A DNA stretch of 64,000 nucleotides from Planktosalinus sp963975935 (lineage in GTDB: Bacteria; Bacteroidota; Bacteroidia; Flavobacteriales; Flavobacteriaceae): positions 1 to 64,000 of the forward strand of contig CAXBIQ010000014.1 of the NCBI GenBank assembly GCA_963975935.1. Direction: 5' to 3'. Position 1 is the first letter of the stretch. Every line of letters starts with the position of its first letter. Both the position numbers and the translations under genes were made by a program. This document shows, one piece after another, positions 52,284 through 60,622 of this stretch. Below the pieces are notes generated by a model that ran no database searches, had not been told where the DNA came from, and was given only the letters and a program-made list of their open reading frames with translations.

Positions 52284-53177
52284 TTGGAAACCAAAAAATT
52301 GCAAGTCACTTCTCATACGCTTTTCAAAGATTTTTTAGAGCTTACAAAAGTGCGCCTCTCTGTAAGTGTAGTTTTTTCATCAATTGCAGGTTATTTGCTT
52401 GGTGCGGAAGCGTTAAGTGCTCTCACGATTTTTCTCCTTGCTATTGGTGGTTATTTTATGGTGGGGGCTTCAAATGCTTATAATCAAATTATAGAAAAGG
52501 ATTTGGACGCCTTGATGAGCCGCACTAAAAACAGACCTATTCCCGCTGGCAGAATGTCTGTGAATACGGCTTTTATAATTGCAAGTATTTTTACGTTGGC
52601 CGGCATAGGGGTTTTATATATTATCAATCCGAAAACAGCAATGTTTGGTGCCATCTCCATATTTATGTATGTGAGTTTGTATACTCCTTTAAAGACAAAA
52701 ACACCACTTTCGGTTTTTGTGGGCGCTTTTCCCGGGGCTATCCCTTTTATGTTGGGATGGGTGGCTGCAACCGGTGAGTTTGGCATTGAAGCCGGAACCT
52801 TGTTTATGATTCAGTTTTTCTGGCAGTTTCCACACTTCTGGGCAATAGGTTGGTTTTTGTTTGAAGATTATAAAAAAGCCGGATTTTTTATGCTCCCTAC
52901 AGGCAAACAGGATAAAGGAACAGCAGTACAGGTTGTTTTGTACACCATCTGGACGCTCCTGGCTTCTTTGATACCTCTTTTTGGGGTTACCGGAAAGTTT
53001 TATATTACCCCCGTTTCAGCAATTTTTATTTTTCTTTTGGGAATATGGTATTTATATCATTCCTTTAAATTGTATAAGAAAAGGTCATTGCAGGCAGCTA
53101 AAAAGCTCTTGTTTGTGAGTGTCGCATACATCACCCTTTTGCAAATTATATACGTTTTAGATAAATTTATTAGATAA
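52284..53177 (+). CDS. ctaB: Protoheme IX farnesyltransferase
   Basis: CtaB (CyoE) makes heme O from heme B, the step before heme A of the aa3 oxidase. The protein of about 297 residues is of usual length with about eight helices. It has the prenyl-diphosphate motifs NAYNQIIEKDLDALMSRTKNRPIPAGR and WFLFEDYKKAGFFMLP. The start is a TTG at 52284 (LETKKLQ), because the open frame upstream crosses the promoter at 52227-52234 and cannot be in the mRNA. Its stop overlaps the ATG of the next gene (ATAATG), so the oxidase genes follow in the same operon. Confidence 0.93.
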   Translation: METKKLQVTSHTLFKDFLELTKVRLSVSVVFSSIAGYLLGAEALSALTIFLLAIGGYFMVGASNAYNQIIEKDLDALMSRTKNRPIPAGRMSVNTAFIIASIFTLAGIGVLYIINPKTAMFGAISIFMYVSLYTPLKTKTPLSVFVGAFPGAIPFMLGWVAATGEFGIEAGTLFMIQFFWQFPHFWAIGWFLFEDYKKAGFFMLPTGKQDKGTAVQVVLYTIWTLLASLIPLFGVTGKFYITPVSAIFIFLLGIWYLYHSFKLYKKRSLQAAKKLLFVSVAYITLLQIIYVLDKFIR

Positions 53178-53758
53178 TGGCATATACAGACGATACAAAT
53201 GAAGTAAAAAGGCAACGGGCAAAAAAAATGATGCTTTGGTTTGCCATGATTAGTATGGCAATGAGTTTTGCCGGACTTACAAGTGCTTATGTAGTAAGCA
53301 AAAGCAGACCGGATTGGTTGACAGATTTTCAAATACCCGAAGCGTTTTATATAAGTTTAGGGGTTGTAATCCTGAGCAGTTTGACAATCTATCTGGCACG
53401 GGTTTCTGTACAGAAAGAAAACCATAAGGCCGGCATGGCCTTGTTAATAATAACATTTTTGCTCGGGTTGCTGTTTATGATATTGCAATTTAACGGCTTT
53501 TCACAAATCATTGAAAACGGCTATTTCTTTACCGGAGCTGAAAGCACGATTACCACTTCTTTTATTTATCTTGTGGTAATTTTGCACATGGGGCATATAA
53601 CAGGCGCATTGATAGCGCTTTTAGTTGTAATTTATAATCATTTTAAACAAAAGTATCATAAGGGGCAAACCCTTGGTATTGAACTGGCTGAAACCTTTTG
53701 GCATTTTGTTGATATACTATGGATTTATCTGTTTTTATTTTTCTATTTCGTGAGATAA
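53177..53758 (+). CDS. Cytochrome c oxidase subunit III, short form
   Basis: The 193-residue protein has five helices and a C-terminal motif, ELAETFWHFVDILWIYLFLFFYF, that is the hallmark of heme-copper subunit III. HMGHITGALIALLVV is the usual central stretch. Subunit III stabilises the catalytic subunits and protects proton uptake. A longer subunit III gene follows 46 bp later. The two-copy arrangement is usual for this family. The start overlaps the ctaB stop by one base. Confidence 0.9.
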   Translation: MAYTDDTNEVKRQRAKKMMLWFAMISMAMSFAGLTSAYVVSKSRPDWLTDFQIPEAFYISLGVVILSSLTIYLARVSVQKENHKAGMALLIITFLLGLLFMILQFNGFSQIIENGYFFTGAESTITTSFIYLVVILHMGHITGALIALLVVIYNHFKQKYHKGQTLGIELAETFWHFVDILWIYLFLFFYFVR

Positions 53759-53768
53759 TAAAAATGCT

Positions 53769-53776
53769 TATTTTTG
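53769..53776 (+). promoter_or_regulatory. Predicted -7 element between the two subunit III genes
   Basis: TATTTTTG fits TAnnTTTG, 28 bp before the ATG at 53804. It could give a second start for the downstream cox genes. Confidence 0.5.
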
Positions 53777-53803
53777 AACCTTATTTAAAACCAAAAATAC
53801 TCT

Positions 53804-54784
53804 ATGGAAGCTACTGTTGTTAAAACAGGTACCGAAGACAAAACCTGGGGTGGAGGAGACAATCCACCATTAAAAGCTAGTTATGGTAAATTGATGATGT
53901 GGTTTTTCATCCTTTCAGATGCATTAACCTTCTCAGGATTCTTGGCTGCATATGGGTTTTCAAGGTTTAAATTCATTGATTCCTGGCCCGTGGCCGATGA
54001 AGTTTTTAATCACTTCCCTTTCTTGCATGGTGTGGATGCTCCCATGTATTATGTGGCATTGATGACCTTCATACTTATTTTCTCGTCTGTAACAATGGTT
54101 TTGGCAGTTGATGCAGGTCACCAGATGAAAAAGAATAAAGTAGTTCTTTATATGTTTCTCACCTTAATCGGAGGTATTATTTTCCTTGGTTCACAAGCCT
54201 GGGAATGGAAAAATTTCATTCAGGGAACTTATGGAGCTGTTGAAACCAAAGCAGGAAGTATTGTTCAATTTCTTGATACTGATGGAAAGCGTGTAGCATT
54301 GAGCGATATTGCTTTAGAGTCAACACAAAGAGAAGCGCTTGAGAGAAATAAAGGTTTATGGTTCACAGATGATGAAACCTTAACCACATATACCCTTGAG
54401 GATATCAAAGCGGGTTTTGCAGCCAATGAAAACTTATTGGTAAGAATTCAAAAGCTGGATGAAAAAGGGCACCCTATAGTCTTAAACAGGGAAGAATCTA
54501 TAGCAAAATTGAATACTGATGCTGTGCGTGTTGTGGAGGGAGCAAACCTGCATCGCAATGAGTACGGGCACCCCTTATTTGGCAATTTCTTTTTCTTTAT
54601 AACAGGGTTTCACGGCTTTCACGTTTTTACAGGTGTTTTGATCAACCTGATTATATTCTTTAACATCCTTCTGGGTACCTATGAACGCAGAGGTAGTTAT
54701 GAGATGGTTGAAAAAGTTGGGTTATACTGGCACTTTGTAGATTTGGTTTGGGTATTTGTATTCACCTTCTTTTATCTTGTTTAA
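53804..54784 (+). CDS. coxC: Cytochrome c oxidase subunit III, long form
   Basis: The 326-residue protein begins KASYGKLMMWFFILSDALTFSGFLAAYG and ends with GLYWHFVDLVWVFVFTFFYLV, the conserved subunit III closing motif. It has about seven helices. A soluble loop of about 110 residues (roughly 145-250, with VETKAGSIVQFLDTDGKRV and NREESIAKLNTDAVRV) lies between helices and is not part of the standard core. GFHGFHVFTGVLINLII holds the conserved His residues. It works with CoxA and CoxB in the oxidase. Confidence 0.93.
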   Translation: MEATVVKTGTEDKTWGGGDNPPLKASYGKLMMWFFILSDALTFSGFLAAYGFSRFKFIDSWPVADEVFNHFPFLHGVDAPMYYVALMTFILIFSSVTMVLAVDAGHQMKKNKVVLYMFLTLIGGIIFLGSQAWEWKNFIQGTYGAVETKAGSIVQFLDTDGKRVALSDIALESTQREALERNKGLWFTDDETLTTYTLEDIKAGFAANENLLVRIQKLDEKGHPIVLNREESIAKLNTDAVRVVEGANLHRNEYGHPLFGNFFFFITGFHGFHVFTGVLINLIIFFNILLGTYERRGSYEMVEKVGLYWHFVDLVWVFVFTFFYLV

Positions 54785-54802
54785 TAAAAAATAATTTGAG
54801 AT

Positions 54803-55159
54803 ATGGCACATGGCGCATCACATGAGAGTTCGGTTAAACGCATTTGGTATGTATTTACACTGCTCTCTATCGCTACAATTGTTGAAGTAGTTTTAGGTAT
54901 TATTAAGCCTCAGTTTTTGGTAGAGACCAAGTTTTTATCTATGAAACTCCTTAATTGGGTTTTCATTATCCTTACCATTTATAAAGCTTATTACATCACC
55001 TGGGCATTCATGCACATGGAAGGTGAGACAAAAGGACTTAGAAGATCTGTGGTATGGACTTCAGTGTTTTTGATTTCATATCTGGTTTTTATCCTCTTGG
55101 TAGAAGGCGACTATATATATGAAGTATACAAAAGCGGATTTGTAAAATACAATTTTTAA
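54803..55159 (+). CDS. Cytochrome c oxidase subunit IV (prokaryotic type)
   Basis: The 118-residue protein has three hydrophobic segments (FTLLSIATIVEVVLGII, FIILTIYKAYYITWAFMHMEGE and VFLISYLVFILLV). ITWAFMHMEGE is the conserved core of the family. It helps stabilise the oxidase. A strong terminator follows 22 bp after it, ending the ctaB-cox3-cox3-cox4 transcript. Confidence 0.9.
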   Translation: MAHGASHESSVKRIWYVFTLLSIATIVEVVLGIIKPQFLVETKFLSMKLLNWVFIILTIYKAYYITWAFMHMEGETKGLRRSVVWTSVFLISYLVFILLVEGDYIYEVYKSGFVKYNF

Positions 55160-55180
55160 ACTTGGTTAAATAAATAGTTA

Positions 55181-55210
55181 AAAGCCCTGTTAATTGCAGG
55201 GCTTTTTTTT
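55181..55210 (+). terminator. Terminator after cox subunit IV
   Basis: A perfect 9-bp stem, AAAGCCCTG (55181-55189) with CAGGGCTTT (55197-55205), followed by eight T. Confidence 0.93.
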
Positions 55211-55217
55211 ATTTTTG
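55210..55217 (+). promoter_or_regulatory. Predicted -7 element of the sco1 operon
   Basis: TATTTTTG fits TAnnTTTG and overlaps the end of the preceding T run, 25 bp before the GTG start at 55242. Confidence 0.55.
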
Positions 55218-55241
55218 TAATCCAAAAAAAGAGACTTTACT

Positions 55242-55886
55242 GTGAAAAAATATATGGTTTTAGGCGTGTTATTTGTACTTCCCATTACGGCTTACCTGTT
55301 TTTTTCTTCAGGGGTCAACAACTTTGCAAAGCTTCCTGTCCTCACTGAAAATGTAAAGGAACTCAACAGTTTTACTTCTCTTGACAATGAACCCGTAAGA
55401 CTCGAAGGAAACATAACCATTCTGGGTTTTTTTGGAAGTGATATCAAATCAAAATATGGTAATGTTTTTAACCTTACACACAAAATTTACAAGCCTTATT
55501 ACGAGTTTGAAGATTTACAGTTTGTAACAGTTTTGGAAAAAGGAAATGAACCATTGGTTGAAGCACTTCTCTTGGAGCTGAACAAACTTACAGATGCTTC
55601 AAAATGGAAGTTTATCTATGCGGAACCTGAAGAAATTAAATCTTTATTTCATTCATTGGAAACAAATCTGACACTCGATTCAAATCTAGGTACCACAGAA
55701 GTATTTATTATCGATAAAAATAAAAACCTTCGAGGACGTAATGACGATAAAGATGCAGGGATGCTTTATGGATACAATACCTCGTCTGTAGCAGAGCTGA
55801 ACAATAAAATGAAAGATGATTTAAAAATAATGCTGGCCGAATACAGAATGGCATTAAAAAAATATAATTCCAAAAGGGAAATATAA
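55242..55886 (+). CDS. Membrane-anchored protein of unknown function, upstream of sco1
   Basis: The 214-residue protein uses a GTG start at 55242. It has one N-terminal membrane anchor (YMVLGVLFVLPITAYLFFSSG) and a soluble periplasmic domain. ITILGFFGSDIKSKYGNVFNLTHKIYKPYYEFEDLQFVTVL resembles the early strands of a thioredoxin-like fold, but no CxxC is present. The late stretch TEVFIIDKNKNLRGRNDDKD, like FIIDKxGxxRGR in SCO-type proteins, supports that fold. It lies four bases before sco1, so a role in oxidase copper delivery or assembly is plausible, but this is inferred. Confidence 0.75.
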   Translation: MKKYMVLGVLFVLPITAYLFFSSGVNNFAKLPVLTENVKELNSFTSLDNEPVRLEGNITILGFFGSDIKSKYGNVFNLTHKIYKPYYEFEDLQFVTVLEKGNEPLVEALLLELNKLTDASKWKFIYAEPEEIKSLFHSLETNLTLDSNLGTTEVFIIDKNKNLRGRNDDKDAGMLYGYNTSSVAELNNKMKDDLKIMLAEYRMALKKYNSKREI

Positions 55887-55889
55887 CAA

Positions 55890-56510
55890 ATGAAAAATTA
55901 TTCATACATAGGTATTTCGTTTATTGTTTTAATTTTCGGGATTTGGGCTGTACCCAAAATAATAGATCACTTTAAAGAACCCGATCTTGCCATTACAGGT
56001 ACTGTGCCTGAATTTTCGTTTACCAATCAACATGGGAATACTGTGACCAATAAGACTTTCGAAGATAAAGTATATGTAGTCGAGTTTTTCTTTACGACCT
56101 GTCCCAGTATTTGTCCCATAATGAACCAAAATATGCTGAAGATTGAAAAAGATTTTTTTGGCAATCCACATTTTGGGATAGCTTCTTTTACGATTGATCC
56201 AAATACAGATACTCCTGAAGTTCTCAAAAAGTATGCAGATAATTATGGTGTATCACATCCCAACTGGCATTTTCTTACCGGTGATAAGGAAGAAATCTAC
56301 GCTCTTTCTAATGAAGGCTTTAAACTTTACTCTGCTGAAGAGGAGGAGGCGCCGGGAGGGTTTGAACATTCAGGCCTCTTTGCTTTGATTGATAAAGAAG
56401 GCAACATTCGCTCCCGTTATGATGAATTTGGAAATCCTAAAATTTATTATAACGGTCTGGAAGATTCAGAGATTAAAATGCTTAAGGAAGACATTAAAAA
56501 ATTACTGTAA
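55890..56510 (+). CDS. SCO1/SenC copper chaperone
   Basis: The 206-residue protein has an N-terminal anchor (YIGISFIVLIFGIWAVPKII) and a thioredoxin-like domain. The copper-binding motif CPSICP (Cys-x3-Cys) is present in FFFTTCPSICPIMNQNM, with the distal His likely in GGFEHSGLFALIDKEGNIRSRYD. SCO proteins help build the CuA site of oxidase subunit II, encoded in this window as coxB. It sits between the unknown protein and DUF420 with gaps of three bases, in one operon. Confidence 0.93.
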   Translation: MKNYSYIGISFIVLIFGIWAVPKIIDHFKEPDLAITGTVPEFSFTNQHGNTVTNKTFEDKVYVVEFFFTTCPSICPIMNQNMLKIEKDFFGNPHFGIASFTIDPNTDTPEVLKKYADNYGVSHPNWHFLTGDKEEIYALSNEGFKLYSAEEEEAPGGFEHSGLFALIDKEGNIRSRYDEFGNPKIYYNGLEDSEIKMLKEDIKKLL

Positions 56511-56513
56511 TAT

Positions 56514-57047
56514 ATGCAAACTACCATCTCAAAAGAAAAAGCATACAATAAGTGGATTATTGCTTTATCCATTATTATTCCTGTAGCGGTTGCGGTATTA
56601 TTTACCATTAAAATTGAAATTCCGGGAGTGGAACGTTTGGGTTTTTTACCGCCTATTTATGCTTCAATAAATGCGCTTACGGCCATTTTATTGATAGCTG
56701 GCGTAATTCAAATCAAAAAAGGAAACCGTCGGGCGCATGAAAATTTAATGAAAACGGCTATTGCACTTTCCGCTCTATTTTTACTGATGTATGTGGTTTA
56801 TCATATGACATCTACCTCAACACCATATGGAGGTGAAGGAACCCTCAGAACAGTTTATTTTATCATCTTGATTTCACATATATTACTTTCCATTGCTGTT
56901 ATTCCGCTGGTGTTGATTAGCTTTGTAAGAGCTTTGTCACAACGTTTTGACAAGCATAGAAAAATTGCTAAAATCACATTTCCCATCTGGCTGTATGTGA
57001 CTATAACAGGCGTGATTGTTTATATTATGATATCCCCATATTACTAA
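56514..57047 (+). CDS. DUF420 membrane protein, cytochrome oxidase assembly context
   Basis: The 177-residue protein has about five helices (for example WIIALSIIIPVAVAVLFTIKI and FPIWLYVTITGVIVYIMIS) and the DUF420 core YASINALTAILLIAGVIQIKKGNRRAHENLMKTAIALSALFL. The family is usually found beside oxidase genes and has been linked to heme-copper oxidase assembly, but its biochemical role is not known. The stop overlaps the next ATG by one base (TAATG). Confidence 0.9.
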   Translation: MQTTISKEKAYNKWIIALSIIIPVAVAVLFTIKIEIPGVERLGFLPPIYASINALTAILLIAGVIQIKKGNRRAHENLMKTAIALSALFLLMYVVYHMTSTSTPYGGEGTLRTVYFIILISHILLSIAVIPLVLISFVRALSQRFDKHRKIAKITFPIWLYVTITGVIVYIMISPYY

Positions 57048-57295
57048 TGAAATTTAAAAATTATATCCTGGCAACATTGGCTTTTCTTTTATTCCAATTG
57101 GAATCTAAAGCCCAATGCGCCATGTGCAGGGCAGTACTTGAATCTGATGTTGATGGAGCTGCAGCTGAAGGCATCAACAATGGCATTGTGTACTTGATGA
57201 TATTCCCTTATTTACTCATTGGGTTGATTGGGTTTTTTATTTACAAAGCACGTAAAAAAGCAAAGGAAGGTGAAATTACAAATCATGAAGCCTAA
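57047..57295 (+). CDS. Small CxxC membrane protein at the end of the sco1 operon
   Basis: The 82-residue protein has a cleavable or anchoring N-terminus (ILATLAFLLFQLESKAQ), then a CAMCRAVLESD motif just after it, and one membrane helix (GIVYLMIFPYLLIGLIGFFIYKA) with a basic tail. The two cysteines face the periplasm and could bind a metal or thiol partner. Short proteins of this form recur after DUF420 genes in Flavobacteriaceae as far as I recall. A role in oxidase assembly is an inference from position. Confidence 0.75.
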   Translation: MKFKNYILATLAFLLFQLESKAQCAMCRAVLESDVDGAAAEGINNGIVYLMIFPYLLIGLIGFFIYKARKKAKEGEITNHEA

Positions 57296-57387
57296 CGTTT
57301 TAACAACACTTTCACATTTATTAATGTAACTATCTATAATATTGTAGACTACTACAGTTCATTTTAGTTAACACAATATTTTTTTAG

Positions 57388-58095
57388 ATGATTGAAATCA
57401 AGTCACTTCACAAGTCCTATAAAACAGGAAGTACCTCTTTGCATGTGCTCAAAGGGATTGATTTTTCAGTAAAAGAAGGTGAAATGGTTTCAATTATGGG
57501 CTCTTCAGGTTCCGGTAAATCTACCCTTCTGAACATTTTGGGAATTCTTGATGAAGCAGATGAAGGAAGCTACACGCTCGATGGGGTTTTAATTAAAAAC
57601 CTGAATGAAAAAATAGCAGCACAATACCGCAATAAATTTTTAGGTTTTATATTTCAATCCTTTAACCTTATAAACTACAAAACGGCTTTGGACAATGTTT
57701 CCATGCCTCTTTATTACCAAGGAATGAGACGTGCCGAGCGTATGGAAAGAGCCATGCATTATCTCGATAAAGTGGGACTGGCAAACTGGGCAAGCCATTT
57801 GCCAAATGAACTTTCCGGAGGACAAAAACAACGCGTTGCCATTGCAAGGGCACTAGCTTCAGATCCAAAGGTTCTGCTCGCAGATGAGCCCACAGGGGCT
57901 CTGGACAGCACAACTTCTTATGAGGTCATGAATTTGATCCAGTCCATTAATGATGAAGGAAAAACAATCCTGATTGTTACCCACGAAGAGGATATTGCAC
58001 ATATGACAAAAAGGATTGTCCATTTAAAAGATGGTCTTATCATAGACGATACCCCCGTAGAGCAAATACGGGCTAATAGAATGCAACATGTTTGA
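57388..58095 (+). CDS. ABC transporter ATP-binding protein, MacB/LolD type
   Basis: The 235-residue ATPase has Walker A GSSGSGKST (about 38-46), the Q-loop FQSFNLI, the signature LSGGQKQRVAIARAL at about 142, Walker B VLLADEPTGALD and the H-loop VTHEED. The FQSFNLI and EPTGALDS forms place it in the MacB/LolD/FtsE group that works with FtsX-type permeases. It overlaps the next gene by eight bases. With the permeases, adaptor and TolC genes after it, it forms a tripartite efflux operon. Confidence 0.95.
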   Translation: MIEIKSLHKSYKTGSTSLHVLKGIDFSVKEGEMVSIMGSSGSGKSTLLNILGILDEADEGSYTLDGVLIKNLNEKIAAQYRNKFLGFIFQSFNLINYKTALDNVSMPLYYQGMRRAERMERAMHYLDKVGLANWASHLPNELSGGQKQRVAIARALASDPKVLLADEPTGALDSTTSYEVMNLIQSINDEGKTILIVTHEEDIAHMTKRIVHLKDGLIIDDTPVEQIRANRMQHV

Positions 58096-59332
58096 TATAG
58101 AGCGATGGCAGGAAATTTTTGAAGCAATTCGAAAAAACAAACTACGCACCTTCCTCACCGGGCTTTCAGTAGCTTCGGGTATTTTTATATTGGTCATACT
58201 TTTGGCAATTGGAAAGGGAATGGAAAATGGCATTGCTCAAGAATTTGAAAGAGATGCCGAAAACCGAATCAACGTCTGGACAGGAGTCACTTCCGAGGGG
58301 TACAAAGGGCTCAATCCCGGAAGATATATTCAGTTAAAAAACAGCGATTATGACCATACAGTTTTAAAACATCAGGAAGAACTGGAACACAAATCTTCTA
58401 CATACAGGATATGGTCCGGACTTACAACCTATGGAAATGAAAACGGAAGCTACCGCATAGAAGGCGTTTTGCCCGATTATCAGTTTTTGGAAAACGCCTC
58501 CATGACCTCCGGAAGATTTCTCAGTCAGAATGACCAAAAAAATTATGAAAAAGTTGCAGTCATTGGCCACAAGGTGTTTATCGACCTTTTCAAAGGCAAA
58601 AATGCGTTGGGTGAGTATATTGAAATTACCGGAATAAAATTTAAAGTAATAGGTGTTTATACAGATCCCGGTGGAGAACGTGATGAAGCCAGAATCGTGA
58701 TACCACTTTCAACAAGCCAGCGTGTTTTTAATGCCGGGGACAATATCAGAAGCCTGGCATTTACCTTGGAAAGCAGTGGAAATTTTAATCAGGACTTGGA
58801 AGCTTCTGAAGCCTTTATCGCCCAACTGGAGAACCAGCTGAAAACCAGACACACGATAGCACCTTCAGATACGAGGGCCATCACTGTGCGTAGTAACCTG
58901 GAAGGAACCAAAAGGTTTTATGACCTCAACAATATGATTGCGATGTTTTTTTGGATTGTTGGAATTTGTACAATAATTGCCGGAGTGGTAGGGGTTAGTA
59001 ATATCATGCTTATTATTGTCAAAGAGCGAACCAAAGAAATAGGTATCAGAAAAGCAATTGGTGCCCAACCGTGGTCCATTATATGGATGATTCTTCACGA
59101 ATCGATATTTATAACAGCCATTGCCGGATTTACAGGTTTGATTTTTGGTTTGGCTTTGCTGGAACTGGTTGGTCCTTTAATAGAAATGGACTTTATAAGC
59201 AATCCCTCTGTTGATTTTAATATTGCCATAACAACTGTATTTATCCTGATTATTGCAGGTGCCATTGCTGGCTTTTTTCCTGCTTACAGGGCAGCAAGTA
59301 TAAAACCCATTGATGCATTAAACGATGAGTAA
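58088..59332 (+). CDS. ABC transporter permease, MacB/FtsX family
   Basis: The 414-residue protein has the MacB permease form: an N-terminal helix (NKLRTFLTGLSVASGIFILVILLAIGKGM), a large periplasmic MacB-PCD domain (about 60-270) and three C-terminal helices with MLIIVKERTKEIGIRKAIGA, the coupling-helix motif. The C-terminus has FPAYRAASIKPIDAL. It does not carry its own ATPase domain and uses the upstream ATPase. It overlaps both neighbours by eight bases. Confidence 0.93.
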   Translation: MFDIERWQEIFEAIRKNKLRTFLTGLSVASGIFILVILLAIGKGMENGIAQEFERDAENRINVWTGVTSEGYKGLNPGRYIQLKNSDYDHTVLKHQEELEHKSSTYRIWSGLTTYGNENGSYRIEGVLPDYQFLENASMTSGRFLSQNDQKNYEKVAVIGHKVFIDLFKGKNALGEYIEITGIKFKVIGVYTDPGGERDEARIVIPLSTSQRVFNAGDNIRSLAFTLESSGNFNQDLEASEAFIAQLENQLKTRHTIAPSDTRAITVRSNLEGTKRFYDLNNMIAMFFWIVGICTIIAGVVGVSNIMLIIVKERTKEIGIRKAIGAQPWSIIWMILHESIFITAIAGFTGLIFGLALLELVGPLIEMDFISNPSVDFNIAITTVFILIIAGAIAGFFPAYRAASIKPIDALNDE

Positions 59333-60599
59333 TTTATTTAGCAAAGACAGCTGGAGTGAAATCCTGGAAGCGCTGAGCGCAAACTGGTTCCGGACCATGC
59401 TCACGGCCTTTGGTGTTTTGTGGGGAATATTTATCCTTGTTATCTTGCTTGCGGCAGGTAAAGGCCTTGAAAACGGTGTTAAAAAAGGATTTTCAGGAAT
59501 GGCTACAAACTCTATGTTTATGTGGTCTCAAACGGCTTCAAAACCCTACAAAGGCCTGCCTAACGGAAGACGTTACAATTTTAAAATTGATGATGTACAA
59601 GCACTAAAAAACCAGGTTCCGGACTTAAAATATGTTTCGCCTCGTAACCAATTAGGTGGATTTGGTGGTGCTAATAACGTGGTGAGAGGCCTCAATACAG
59701 GAGCCTTTAATGTGTATGGTGACTATCCTGAATTCATCGAGCAACAACCCATGGACATTACCATGGGCCGGTTTATCAATTATTCTGATATTGAAGAAAA
59801 GAGAAAAATCGCCATCATTGGAGAGTCTGTAAAAAATGAACTTTTTGAAGAGGGGGAAGACCCGCTGGGGGAATATATAAAAATCAATGAAGTGAATTTT
59901 ATGGTTGTGGGCACATACCGGAAGAGCGGCAACAATAATGGCGATGTGGAAGAAGCGCAGAAAGAAATATTTGTTCCTTTTACTGCATTTTCCCAGGCGT
60001 TCAACAGGGGTGACCGGGTGGGTTGGATGGCCATAACAGCTCAAGATAATGCCTCCATAACTGAATTGAAAGAAAATGTTTTCGAAGTTATAAAATCAAG
60101 GCACAGCATTCATCCTGAAGACGACCGGGCCATCGGTCATTTTGATTTGTATGAGCAATATTCAAAAGTCAACGCACTTTTTATTGCCTTAAATGCTGTT
60201 GCTTATTTTGTGGGCATCCTTATCTTATTATCAGGTGTTATTGGCATTAGTAATATTATGCTCATTGTCGTAAAAGAACGCACAAAGGAAATAGGCATTC
60301 GGCGTGCATTGGGGGCTACTCCCTGGAGTATTCGGTCACAAATTATTTTAGAATCCATATTCCTTACCATTATTTCGGGTATGGCAGGTATCGTGCTTGC
60401 AACCGGGGTACTTGCAATAATCAATTCCGTTTTAGAAAACAACACCTCACCGGATACTATGTTTGCAAACCCCAGTGTGAATTTGTTTGTGATAGGTGTT
60501 GCGCTCACTATATTGATTATTTCAGGTTTGCTTGCAGGGTTGATACCTGCCCAAAACGCCATTAAAGTCAAACCTGTAGATGCATTAAGAACTGAATAA
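59325..60599 (+). CDS. ABC transporter permease, MacB/FtsX family, second paralog
   Basis: The 424-residue protein repeats the layout of the preceding gene: WFRTMLTAFGVLWGIFILVILLAAGKGLENG at the start, a periplasmic domain, then MLIVVKERTKEIGIRRALGATPWSI and QNAIKVKPVDALRTE at the end. The two permeases may form a heterodimer with two copies of the shared ATPase. It overlaps the first permease by eight bases and is followed by the adaptor gene 23 bases later. Confidence 0.93.
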   Translation: MSNLFSKDSWSEILEALSANWFRTMLTAFGVLWGIFILVILLAAGKGLENGVKKGFSGMATNSMFMWSQTASKPYKGLPNGRRYNFKIDDVQALKNQVPDLKYVSPRNQLGGFGGANNVVRGLNTGAFNVYGDYPEFIEQQPMDITMGRFINYSDIEEKRKIAIIGESVKNELFEEGEDPLGEYIKINEVNFMVVGTYRKSGNNNGDVEEAQKEIFVPFTAFSQAFNRGDRVGWMAITAQDNASITELKENVFEVIKSRHSIHPEDDRAIGHFDLYEQYSKVNALFIALNAVAYFVGILILLSGVIGISNIMLIVVKERTKEIGIRRALGATPWSIRSQIILESIFLTIISGMAGIVLATGVLAIINSVLENNTSPDTMFANPSVNLFVIGVALTILIISGLLAGLIPAQNAIKVKPVDALRTE

Positions 60600-60622
60600 A
60601 TAGAAATTAACAATACAAACCA

